64,000 nt of DNA from NCBI GenBank assembly GCA_023404715.1, contig JAEYAR010000093.1, forward strand, positions 62,001 through 126,000, written 5' to 3'. Position numbers and translations under genes: made by a program. The first letter of the stretch is position 1; the number at the start of each line of letters is the position of its first letter. This DNA is from Bacillota bacterium. GTDB taxonomy: Bacteria; Bacillota; Clostridia; Christensenellales; Aristaeellaceae. This document shows positions 34,901 to 44,100 of this stretch, one piece after another. The notes under the pieces were generated by a model, which saw only the letters and a program-made list of their open reading frames with translations, made no database searches and was not told the origin of the DNA.

Positions 34901-36403
34901 TTACTTGAGCGCGTTGAGCGAATCGACGATGGTCTTGGACCAGGCGGCGCCGCCATCGGTTTCAAAGCGGGCCATCGCCTCGTCGTAGGTCATTTCGCCC
35001 ATGGTCACCTTGGCGATCAGCTCGTTTTTGAGGGTGGTCAGATCGCCGTTGTACATGCTCATCGCGTCCGTGGTGGGCACGATCTGGGCGAGCTTGGAAT
35101 GGGCGTTGAAGACCTCGGCGGAGACCTTCGCCTCTTCCTTCACAGAGTCTTCCCGCGGATCGTAGTAGCCTTCCGCGAAGGAGGCCAGGGCGAGCATCGG
35201 GTCGATGTGGTGCTTGGCATAGGGGGTACCGGGGATTTCAAGGCTCTCGCGCATGTGGAACTGGCCCTCTTCATACTGCGTGCCCAGCACTTCCTCAGCC
35301 TTGGTGCTCCAGTGAACGTCCTCGACGCCGTAAGTCCACAGCATCTGCATGTCGCCGCCGTCGAGCATGGTATCGATGAAGTAGGTGAACACGCCCTCGG
35401 GGTTCTCGCAGGCCGAGGAGATGGCCCAGACCGGCGGGACGCGATCGAAATAGGCGTCGACCTCGGCGATCGGGGGCAGGGCCACCAGCTCGCCGCTCAG
35501 ACCGTTCTTTTCCAAATTGGTCTTGAGGTTCGTTCCCCAGGTGCCCGCCCAATAGGTGAACACGCCGAAGGTGTCGTCATAATACTTGTTGCGGCAATCC
35601 TTGGTGCCGTTGGTGAGGGTCGTCGGGTCGATGTAGCCCTTGGTATAGCCCTCGTTCAAGCGTTCGAGCGCGCCCTTCATGGATTCGAGCGTGAAGCCGT
35701 CGATCCAGGCGCCGTCCTCTTGCTGAATGAAGGAGGGATATGCATCCTGATAGAATTCCGGTAGGTAGTTGACATACGGATGCTCCGGCCCGATAAAGCC
35801 TGCAGCCGCGACGCCGAACGTATCCTTCTGACCGTCGCCGTCAGGGTCGCCGTTCACGAACGCGTCGAGCATGGCGACGTACTGCTCCCAATTGGCGGGC
35901 GCCTCCAGGCCGACGGCGTCCAGCCACGCCTTTTTAACGTAGGTAAGGCAGCCGTTGCCGCGCGTCGGGGAGAAGCCGTAAAGCCCGCCGCTAATCCGCA
36001 GGCCGTCTAGTACGCTGTCGCCCGTGAAGCGGCCGGAGGCCTTGGTGGCGGAGTTTTCCCACGCCTCGCTCATATCCCACAGCACGCCCTCGGCGGCGTA
36101 GGAGGAATAGTAGGTAGAGGGGAGGATCATCACATCCGGCCAGTCGCCGGAGGCGATCTGCTGCTGCAGGACGTCGAAATACGCGTCATGATCGGGTTGA
36201 ATGATCTCCAGATCGATGCCGGTGAGCTCTTCCCAACGCGCCTCCATCTTATCGCGGGCGTTGAGGGTCGTGAAGACCGTGCCGTCTACCATGATGGTGA
36301 TCTTGTCGGGCTTCTTGACCTCATCAGCTGCGGCGACGGAGGCGGTAAACGCCAGCGTCATCGCCATGGTTAGCGCCAAAACCAGGGAAAGCACCTTTTT
36401 CAT
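34901..36403 (-). CDS. Extracellular solute-binding protein for the pectin/rhamnogalacturonan importer
   Basis: 500 residues, LipO/YtcQ class. Sec signal MKKVLSLVLALTMAMTLAFT ending VAAA (about residue 25), no lipobox cysteine. The segment NGDPDGDGQKDTFGV is a calcium-loop-like stretch shared with the binding protein at 5246. ATG 36403 follows AAAGGATGG; the longer frame up to 36526 would run back through the promoter. First gene of the minus-strand pectin operon, driven by the promoter at 36474-36502. Confidence 0.9.
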   Translation of the reverse strand: MKKVLSLVLALTMAMTLAFTASVAAADEVKKPDKITIMVDGTVFTTLNARDKMEARWEELTGIDLEIIQPDHDAYFDVLQQQIASGDWPDVMILPSTYYSSYAAEGVLWDMSEAWENSATKASGRFTGDSVLDGLRISGGLYGFSPTRGNGCLTYVKKAWLDAVGLEAPANWEQYVAMLDAFVNGDPDGDGQKDTFGVAAAGFIGPEHPYVNYLPEFYQDAYPSFIQQEDGAWIDGFTLESMKGALERLNEGYTKGYIDPTTLTNGTKDCRNKYYDDTFGVFTYWAGTWGTNLKTNLEKNGLSGELVALPPIAEVDAYFDRVPPVWAISSACENPEGVFTYFIDTMLDGGDMQMLWTYGVEDVHWSTKAEEVLGTQYEEGQFHMRESLEIPGTPYAKHHIDPMLALASFAEGYYDPREDSVKEEAKVSAEVFNAHSKLAQIVPTTDAMSMYNGDLTTLKNELIAKVTMGEMTYDEAMARFETDGGAAWSKTIVDSLNALK

Positions 36404-36436
36404 AGCGGGGATCCATCCTTTCTTCTTGTGCACACG

Positions 36437-36478
36437 ATGCTTTGCACATCGTATGCCTCTTCGCTTTGTGCAAAGCAT
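36437..36478. promoter_or_regulatory. 12-bp inverted repeat (putative operator) at the pectin operon promoter
   Basis: ATGCTTTGCACA (36437-36448) and TGTGCAAAGCAT (36467-36478) form a perfect 12-bp inverted repeat spaced by 18 bases. The right arm overlaps the minus-strand -10 box and is itself nearly palindromic (CTTTGTGCAAAG). Confidence 0.6.
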
Positions 36479-36502
36479 AACAAAAAGGACGCTTTTTGGC
36501 AA
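36474..36502 (-). promoter_or_regulatory. Promoter of the pectin operon
   Basis: On the minus strand: TTGCCA (36502-36497), 17-bp spacer, TATGCT (36479-36474). The -10 lies inside the inverted repeat. Confidence 0.65.
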
Positions 36503-36586
36503 GAAACAGTTTTTGAAAGGGCGCACAATTCTTTGGATTGATGGTTTTTGGCGCGCTCAAATATTGTATCCTGAGGCCTGAACCCC

Positions 36587-36614
36587 TTGCAAACGTAGGA
36601 TTATTTGGTAAAAT
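36587..36614 (+). promoter_or_regulatory. Promoter of the YesS-like regulator
   Basis: TTGCAA (36587-36592), 16-bp spacer, TAAAAT (36609-36614), followed by GGAGGGA (36641-36647) and a TTG start at 36653. Confidence 0.6.
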
Positions 36615-36652
36615 AGGATCAAAGGAATGCGCGCTGATTTGGAGGGAACGAC

Positions 36653-38902
36653 TTGAGAATAGGACGCGAACCACGTCCGGCAAGTACGGGCAGGGAGAGG
36701 CGCGCGCAGACGCTCGGCGCGCGCATCGCGCTATCGTACAGCGTCTTTTTGCTGCTGTGCTTGATCCTGGGCGTCGTGCTCTACGCCTCCTCGACGCGTA
36801 GCGCCCGCGAGAGCTTCTGGCGCCAGCATATGGCGCGCTTTAACAGCTGCGTACAGACCATGGACGGCTATCTGGACGTGATGGACAACTATACGCGCCG
36901 GCTTTTGACGGATTCGACCTTCGTGCGCTTTGCCAACATGCGCAGCACCCAGGAGCAGGGCTTTTTTACGACCGCATACGATGTGATGCAATCCCTCTCC
37001 TCGCAGCTGTATGGTCTTTCGAATCTGCCGGTAGAGGAGAGCCATATTTACCTGGAGAACGTGGGCTATGTCATCTCCGGCAGCCAATTCACCGAGGCTG
37101 AGCAGTATTACCGCTCCTACCGGCACTTTACGCCCGGCGGCTTTGATGCCTTTATCGATGCGCTCCTCGCATCTGACGGCGCGGGCAGGAACATCGATGT
37201 AACCCCCTTTTCCGGCATTGACGGCGACCGCTTCTTCGTGCGCAACATCGATCAGATCCTCAACCGCAGCGTGCCGGCGGTGATCTGGTTCGAATGGGAT
37301 GAAAAAAAGATTGCCGACCTCTTTCTGACCGGGGACGTCGCGCAGGGCTGCGCCCTGCTGGTGGCGGACGGAAAGGGGGACGCGCAGATGCTGCTGACAG
37401 GGGGCGGCGACGCGCCAGATGCTGCGCTGTGCGCGCAGCTACCGGCGCTTGCGTTTGACGCCCAAGGCTTCGCCCGGTTGCAAGGCCTGCGCGTGATGCG
37501 CCGTGCATCATTGGAAAACGGTTGGACGTACCTGCTCGCCGTACCGGAGGCGATCTGCGCGCAGGCGCTAGGCAGCTACGATGTGCTTTTTGCGATCATG
37601 GTCGTACTCGCGGCGCTGGGCGGCGCTGTGCTCGTCGCGAGCATGGTGCGCACGCACATGCGACCGATCCACCGGCTCAGCGATCAGCTGCAGGAGGCGG
37701 AGCGGGACAACGAGCTGCTCGCGCACGATCTGGAGAGGCAAAAGCCGATGGTCTGCGCCTCCTATACGCGCAAGCTGCTCTCCGGGCACATCAGCTCTTC
37801 GGATGAATTCGCCTACATCATGCGCTTCCTCGGGCTGGAGGGCGAGCTTCGCTTCTACGTCCTGTACTTCGTGGCCTACGACCAGCAAAGCAATGCGCTC
37901 ACCCGGACGGAGAGCTACGAGTGCATCGCGAGCGCTATCCCCGCCTATCTGGAGACGGATTATCCCTGCTACTTTTATACGACGGTGGATGGCAACTGCG
38001 TTGCGCTCGTCGCCTATGGCGAGCAGACGGAGGACCCGCTCATGGACCTGCAGCACCGCACGCTGGGTTTGCACGACTTTATGTTGACCGAATACGGGCT
38101 GTGGCTTTATGCGGGCGTAGGGCGGATTTGTTTACAGCCGAGCAAGCTGTGGGAGGCCTACGAGCAGGCGCGCACGGCCGCGCGCTACACGGCCAAACAC
38201 CACGTGTTCCTGCCCTATGAGATGATGAAGAAGGACTCACAAAACGCCTATTACCCGATCGAGATCTCGGCCAAGCTGCTGCACTTCATTACCTCCGGCA
38301 ACAAGGCGCAGGTGCTGGAGATGTTCGCGCTCATCCACCAGGAGAATGTGATAGAGCGCACGCTGGCGGAAAATATGTTCAGCTTTCTGCTCTCCGACAT
38401 CCGCAATACGCTGCTCAAAGCGCGCTTTTCGATCAGCAACCCCACGCCCGAGCAGGAAGCGCAGCTGCGCGCGCTCGACGAACGGCTGGGCGGCACGGCG
38501 ACGTTTGCCCTATGCGAGAACATCGCTGTGGAACTGAGCGGGTTTTTCCGCCAAACGGAGGCAGCGGGCGATCCGATCCCCGAGGTGAAGGCGTATCTGC
38601 GCGAGAACTTTACCGATCCGTCGATGTGTTTGAGCAAGCTCTCCGACAGGTTTCACATTTCGGAGAGCTACCTGTCTCATTTGTTCAAGGAAAAGACGGG
38701 CCAGAACTTTTTCAGCTACCTGGAGGAGCTGCGGCTTACGGAAGCGGCGCGCCGCCTGCAGCAGGAGAAGCATTGCCCGCTGCAGACGCTGTACGTAGAG
38801 CTGGGGTATAACAACGCCGCCACGTTCCGCCGGGCGTTCAAGAAGCGCTTTGGCATACCGCCCAGCGAGATGCGCGAGGCGCGGCGAGAGCGGGGAGATT
38901 GA
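36653..38902 (+). CDS. Membrane-bound AraC family regulator (YesS-like)
   Basis: 749 residues. First membrane span at about residues 24-46 (ALSYSVFLLLCLILGVVLYAS), an extracytoplasmic sensor of ~260 residues, a second span at about 310-332 (DVLFAIMVVLAALGGAVLVAS), a cytoplasmic linker, and a C-terminal AraC double helix-turn-helix (about 645-740: LSKLSDRFHISESYLSHLFKE, then YNNAATFRRAFKKRFGIPPSEM). Length and layout match B. subtilis YesS, which sits in the rhamnogalacturonan (yes) locus. It is divergent from the pectin operon and is its probable activator, sensing oligomers outside the membrane. The start is TTG 36653 with GGAGGGA 5 bases upstream. Confidence 0.85.
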   Translation: MRIGREPRPASTGRERRAQTLGARIALSYSVFLLLCLILGVVLYASSTRSARESFWRQHMARFNSCVQTMDGYLDVMDNYTRRLLTDSTFVRFANMRSTQEQGFFTTAYDVMQSLSSQLYGLSNLPVEESHIYLENVGYVISGSQFTEAEQYYRSYRHFTPGGFDAFIDALLASDGAGRNIDVTPFSGIDGDRFFVRNIDQILNRSVPAVIWFEWDEKKIADLFLTGDVAQGCALLVADGKGDAQMLLTGGGDAPDAALCAQLPALAFDAQGFARLQGLRVMRRASLENGWTYLLAVPEAICAQALGSYDVLFAIMVVLAALGGAVLVASMVRTHMRPIHRLSDQLQEAERDNELLAHDLERQKPMVCASYTRKLLSGHISSSDEFAYIMRFLGLEGELRFYVLYFVAYDQQSNALTRTESYECIASAIPAYLETDYPCYFYTTVDGNCVALVAYGEQTEDPLMDLQHRTLGLHDFMLTEYGLWLYAGVGRICLQPSKLWEAYEQARTAARYTAKHHVFLPYEMMKKDSQNAYYPIEISAKLLHFITSGNKAQVLEMFALIHQENVIERTLAENMFSFLLSDIRNTLLKARFSISNPTPEQEAQLRALDERLGGTATFALCENIAVELSGFFRQTEAAGDPIPEVKAYLRENFTDPSMCLSKLSDRFHISESYLSHLFKEKTGQNFFSYLEELRLTEAARRLQQEKHCPLQTLYVELGYNNAATFRRAFKKRFGIPPSEMREARRERGD

Positions 38903-38921
38903 TAAACAATGTACGATATTC

Positions 38922-38950
38922 TCGAAAAGCATAGACATTTAAGCTATAAT
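38922..38950 (+). promoter_or_regulatory. Possible promoter of the Cas6-like gene
   Basis: Perfect TATAAT (38945-38950) with a weak -35, TCGAAA (38922-38927), at 17 bp. Confidence 0.5.
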
Positions 38951-38974
38951 AAACAAAAATAAGTGGAGATATTA

Positions 38975-39874
38975 ATGCTGATGCGCGACAAAGAAGATAT
39001 GGAGAATCCACATTTTGTGCTCCCCATCCTGCCGCTTAAAATTTCGCTTGTGTCATTGGAAGAAGCACATCTGCCGGAATTCATGGGCGCTATGCTCCGC
39101 GGTGCGGTAGGAGATGCACTGCTGTCGAATCGGGAGGCGCTAACCTACCTTTACGACAACCGAAAATTGAGCGGAAATCAGGAAGACATCGTCAATCCGA
39201 TTGTTTTCACCGTTCCACGGCTGGACGACACGATATTTCATAGGGGCGAGTCGTTGTGCTTAGAGATCCTTCTTTTGGGCGATGCCGCGCGTTTTTCCTA
39301 TGCATTGGTAAAAGCGCTGCAAGATGTCGGCCAATTAGCGATGGGAGCGTGGGGCCATCCATTCCGGTTGATGAAAGTGACGCATAGCACGGATAGGCGC
39401 GTGATCTGGCAAAAGGGTATTTATCATCCTGAGGCAGCCCGCAGCGTACTTTTACCTCATCGTACGCTGCAAGACGTTAAAGCGGTGTCGGTTCGGATCT
39501 GCACGCCGCTACGCATCCGGCGGGATGGAGCCCTGCTCGAGACGATCGACTTTCTTACGCTGATTCGCAGCATTACGCGCAGGATAGAGGCGCTTACCGC
39601 GCGATATGGAGGCTTTGTGGACATCGAGGAGATAGAACGTCTGCGGGCGCTTGCGGCGGAGGTGGTCACCGTACGTGAAAACCTGCGGATCAAAGAGCAA
39701 TCGCGTTATACGAACCGTCAAAATAAGAAACTGGAGTTTCGAGGACTGGAGGGAAGCGTGCGGTTCGCGGGCGATCTAACCCCATTTGTACCCTGGCTTT
39801 ATGCGGCGCAGACGCTGCATATAGGCCGCAATACCACCTTTGGCATGGGGCAAATTGACGTGGAGTTTGTTTGA
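38975..39874 (+). CDS. Cas6-like RAMP (CRISPR pre-crRNA processing family), solitary
   Basis: 299 residues. Two hallmarks of the Cas6/RAMP group with PF10040-type C-termini are visible: an N-terminal HLPEFMGAMLRGAVGDALL (the 'P-x-x-x-G-x-x-L-R-G-A-x-G-x-A-L' pattern) and a C-terminal glycine-rich loop LHIGRNTTFGMGQI. Such proteins cut CRISPR precursor RNA. No array and no other recognisable cas gene occurs in the window, so it is an orphan, perhaps acting in trans on a distant array or re-used. GTG 38963 is an alternative start, but GTGGAG then serves as the ribosome site for ATG 38975. The next gene (DUF6602-like) follows 56 bases later. Confidence 0.72.
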   Translation: MLMRDKEDMENPHFVLPILPLKISLVSLEEAHLPEFMGAMLRGAVGDALLSNREALTYLYDNRKLSGNQEDIVNPIVFTVPRLDDTIFHRGESLCLEILLLGDAARFSYALVKALQDVGQLAMGAWGHPFRLMKVTHSTDRRVIWQKGIYHPEAARSVLLPHRTLQDVKAVSVRICTPLRIRRDGALLETIDFLTLIRSITRRIEALTARYGGFVDIEEIERLRALAAEVVTVRENLRIKEQSRYTNRQNKKLEFRGLEGSVRFAGDLTPFVPWLYAAQTLHIGRNTTFGMGQIDVEFV

Positions 39875-39930
39875 GAGGACGACGTAGCGAATGATAATCC
39901 TTTAAAGAATACGATTGGAGAGAATCTAAT

Positions 39931-40827
39931 ATGAAGAAACAAGAGCTTGAGGCTAAGACAATTCAGGATATTGTCGATAACTACAAGGGAAATGAGAAAG
40001 CGTTGGTACAGCAGTTGCATTTTGAGACAACACATGGTCCTGTTACGGGCGGTTTTCGCGAAGACATCTGGCGTGGTATGTTCGAACAGATCGTCCCCAA
40101 GAAGTTTGTGATAGAGCAATCCGTATTCATCCTGGATTCTGAAGGGCATGTTTCTAATGAGATCGACTTAGCGATCTTCGATGAGACCTATACGCCTTAT
40201 ATCTTTCGATATGGCAGGCTGAAATTTTTACCTATCGAGGCTGTCGCTGTCGCCGTCGAGTGTAAAAGCAATTCTATGAATCAAAATAAACTAAACTCGT
40301 GGGCGAAGAATGTAGCCAATCTAAAAACATCGACTCATTCGTATACCAGGACCATAGGATTTATAGCTGACGGACGAAATAAACCTGTTGCAACGCAAAG
40401 TGCAACACGCCCCATACGTATACTTTGTTGCTTAAACGAAAACATTGTTAACAGGACTTTGGCATCTGGAGAAGCTTTATTTGATATGGTCATAAGGTCG
40501 CCATCAAAAGATGAGTTGCTGAAAATAGAAATAGACAAGAAAAGGGAGACATTGCAAGATTGGTATATAGCATTAAACCATGCCGCTACTAAACCAGAGG
40601 AGTTCAAGGCAAAAGAGGGAAACGGTGAATTTACAGGAAAGTGCATTGAAAATATAAAACTGGCAGACTATGAGGTGACAAGATTAGGGGAAAAGGTAAA
40701 TCTATTGACATTAAACTTGCAGCTCAACCAGCTGCTCATGTTGATCAATAACCCCATGCTTTTCCCGCATATCGCCTATGCCGAGATGTTCAACGCTTTG
40801 GGGAAAGGAGATGCGAGAGATGACTAA
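39931..40827 (+). CDS. DUF6602-like protein with a PD-(D/E)XK nuclease signature
   Basis: 298 residues, no signal or membrane segment. A restriction-nuclease-like core is readable: NEIDLAIFDE (E77, D79), then about 30 residues on, VAVECKS with E110-x-K112, the D...E-x-K pattern. The preceding GGFREDIWRGMFEQIVPKKF is the text I associate with DUF6602 proteins, which often lie in defence islands. Function untested; nucleic-acid cleavage is inferred from the motif. Base composition is clearly more AT-rich than the flanking genes, suggesting transfer. Its stop overlaps the start of a short broken ORF (40811-40956). Confidence 0.65.
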   Translation: MKKQELEAKTIQDIVDNYKGNEKALVQQLHFETTHGPVTGGFREDIWRGMFEQIVPKKFVIEQSVFILDSEGHVSNEIDLAIFDETYTPYIFRYGRLKFLPIEAVAVAVECKSNSMNQNKLNSWAKNVANLKTSTHSYTRTIGFIADGRNKPVATQSATRPIRILCCLNENIVNRTLASGEALFDMVIRSPSKDELLKIEIDKKRETLQDWYIALNHAATKPEEFKAKEGNGEFTGKCIENIKLADYEVTRLGEKVNLLTLNLQLNQLLMLINNPMLFPHIAYAEMFNALGKGDARDD

Positions 40828-40956
40828 GCAGGTTGTCGCGCTGTCGGTCGACAAGGTGCAGGCGTTGTAGCAAACTTACACGAGGATATGAAGGGCGCAA
40901 TCTACTTGGATCCACATACGCGTCTGCCTCACGGTCTTATGCATGTTGAAATTTAA
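40811..40956 (+). pseudogene. Broken ORF downstream of the DUF6602-like gene
   Basis: ATG 40811 (or 40820), right behind GGGAAAGGAG and overlapping the upstream stop, opens a frame reading MTKQVVALSVDKVQAL that stops at 40868-40870. One frame shift later the sequence continues open as VANLHEDMKGAIYLDPHTR... to a stop at 40954. The start signal and coupling look like those of a real operon gene; the product is truncated or frameshifted. I do not recognise the family. It could be the two ends of a longer gene with the middle lost. Confidence 0.45.
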
Positions 40957-41031
40957 TTTAAATCTTTCACCCAATTCCGACGCGCCTGTTTGTCTTTTGA
41001 ACTTTTTGTCCTGGAAGTCAATTTAATGCGA

Positions 41032-41060
41032 TTGCGCTGATGATTATTCTGTGATAAAAT
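41032..41060 (+). promoter_or_regulatory. Promoter of the multi-PAS histidine kinase
   Basis: TTGCGC (41032-41037), 17-bp spacer, TAAAAT (41055-41060). Confidence 0.6.
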
Positions 41061-41120
41061 TTAGCTCAGATGAGACATGGAAATGTAGCGCGGGCGTTTG
41101 GTTTGGAGGAAGGAAAATAT

Positions 41121-44100
41121 ATGATACAGGGTTTGCCATCGCAAACTGGGCAATTAAGGGACGTGTTAGACTACGCGCCGATAGCTGTCTTTGTTTGTGC
41201 ACTAAAAAACGGTAAACTGCTTTATGCCAATCAGGCAGCAAGGGCGTTGCTTCCAAGCAGAGAGGGCTTAGAGGCATATACCTGTTATCAGATGGCGGGG
41301 GTTGATAGGCCCTGTCCATTTTGCCAAGCCGAAAAGATGAATCGGACGGAGCTTCTGGTCCGTGAATTTGTTCACCCGCAAAGCCGCCGTATTTTTCAGC
41401 TCAGCGGCAAGCTCATCGATTGGGTCGGGGAGCCTGCGCATATCGAATACATAGTGGATATCACGGAGATTAGGCACAAGGACGAACGCGCTAAAGCTTT
41501 GCGGGAGGAGCTGGAGGCGACCCTCGGCAATATCCCCTGCGGGCTTAGCGTTTATCGCTTTGACGCAGACCGGATCACGCCACTTTATCACAACCCCGCC
41601 TTTTATGAGATCATGGGCTATTCGCGAGAACACATTCGAGCGGTTGAAAAGGAGACCGATTATCTGGGCGTTCACCCGCAGGACCTGCAGGCATTGCAGG
41701 ACAAAATAGCCGATGCCATTCTAAAATGCGAAAAGCTGCTGCATATTTACCGCGTGTGGAACGACGAAAAGGCGCAATACCGCTGGATCCGACTGGACGG
41801 CGCGGTCAAAGCTCAGGAGGACGGAGCAAAGCTTCTATACGGCATTTACAGCGACGTCAGCGAGCAAAAGCGGCTGGAAAAAGAGCTGATGAGCGCGAAC
41901 GAAAAGATGCAGGACGTCGTCAATGCGATTCCTGGGGGCGTGGCGATCTACAGGGTTTCGGATATATTTGAAACCGTCTATTTTTCAGACGGCGTGCCGG
42001 AACTGTCGGGCTATACGGTTTCGGAGTACAGGGAGCTAGCCAGGCGGGACGCGGTGGAGATGACCTATTGGGAAGATACCGCCATGGTGATCGCCAAAGC
42101 CCGAGAGGTGATCGATACAAGGGGGACGGCGCAGATCGAATTTCGCAAGCAGCACCGTGACGGGCATATCGTGTGGGTACGGGCACAGATCAGGTGGATG
42201 GGCGAAGAAAACGGGTATCCGCTGCTTCACTGCGTCTTCCATAATATCAGCGACTTCAAGGAAGCGCAGCTGGAGATGAGCCATCTCGTTAACTCAATCC
42301 CCGGGGGGATCGCCAGCTACCGTGTCGAGGGCGGCCGCTTTTATCCGACCTTTTTTTCGGACGGCGTGTTGGCGCTATCCGGTTATACGCGTGAAGAATA
42401 TGAAGCGTTGCTCCGCTGTGACGCGTTTGGCGTCATCTATGAACCGGACAAGCCGCGCGTGCATACGGCGGCGCGGGAGGCGGTTGCGAGCGGTGGGGTG
42501 CTCGACATCTACTTTCGGATGCGTCATAAGGAAGGAAATTTGATATGGGTCCACGTCAACGGCCGACGTATGGGCCCGCTTGCGCAGACGATGCGGTTTT
42601 ATGCCGTGTTTACAGGCATGTCGGCTGAAACCCGCTTATTTCAAAGCATTGCCAATGAAACGGCGGACGGTATCTACGTCATCGATAGAGAGAACTACGA
42701 TTTGCTCTATGTAAACGAGTCGAAGGAGCTGTTTGTCAAGGATCGGGACTGCCTGGCCCGGAAATGCTATGCGGCCCTGCATGGACAAGATGCGCCGTGC
42801 GCATTTTGCACCCTGAAGAGCCACTTGCCGGACGGGCAAGATCATGAAATGGTGATGCCTGAGGAGGGGCGTTTTTATAGCACCCGTTTTCGCGAGACGG
42901 ATTGGAATGGGATACCAGCATATGTCAAGTACGTACGAGACATCACGGACGAGATAAAAACCCGCAGGGAAAAAGAACGTCTGGAGCAATACTTTCAAAG
43001 CGTCGTTAAAAACCTGCCCGGCGGCATTGCGGTCATCCGAAATGAAGGCGACGGCAGGATGGCGCCCGAATACCTCTCGGACGGGTTTGCCGAGATGACC
43101 GGCATGCGGCCTGAGGAGGCTTGGCGGGTCTATCGCCAGGATATTTTGGCCGGCGTGCATGCGCAGGACCGTGAAGCGGTGAAGGCGCAGATGGATGCCT
43201 TTATCGTAGGCGGGGCGAGCCGTGAAGAATTCGTCTACCGGCTGAAAAAGGGAGTGGACGGCTATGTATGGGTGAAGAATACGGTTTCGCTCATTCAAAG
43301 CGAAGGGGCGCAAAGCCGGTTCTATGCCGTCTATCAAGATATCACCAAAGAGCGCCTGGAACAGGAGCGGGTGCGGCGGCAATACCAGGAACTGATTCTG
43401 AAACACTACCGTACGCCGGGCCCCGACGCGCTGCTCGTCGGCCACTGCAACCTCACGCAGGGAAAGCTCTTCGACGTCGTCGACTATACGCATGCTAACC
43501 TGATCGAGCTTTTTGGCGTGGATCGGATGCGCTTTTACAACGGATTGGCCGGTTTTGTATCGGATCTAGCAGAGCGAAAGGCTTTTTTGGAAACCTTTGA
43601 AAATACGTCTCTGTTGGTCGCGTTTGCGGATGGATGCATGAAGCGGCAGCTAAAGTGCTTCATTCACCTGCCCGGAGAGACCACGGGCCGTTACGTCCGC
43701 TTCGTGATGCACATGGTCGCCACGCCGGACAGCGATGACGTGACCGGCATACTGACCGTCACCGATGTGACGGAAAAGGCGATCACCGATCAGATCCTAC
43801 ATCGGCTTTCGGTTACGGGATACGATATGGTCGCCGATGTCGACATGATCCGGGATCGCTATACGGTGCTCTCGTCCGGGGAGAACGCCTATTGGCTGCC
43901 GCCGCAACAGGGGCGCCATTCCGAATGGGTTACGCACATGTTGCAAACAAGGATCGTCCCCCGCGATCAGGCCCGTTACGAGGCGGCGCTTTGCCTGGAG
44001 GGGATGCGCAGGCGTCTGCAACAGGAGGGGAGCTATACGTTCTCCTTTTCCATGATGGACGAGCAGGGCGATATTTGCACCAAGAACATGACGGTGACCG

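Noticed and set aside
38903..41120. A CRISPR array near the Cas6-like gene
   Set aside because: No regularly spaced repeats of 25-40 bases were seen in the surrounding non-coding DNA.
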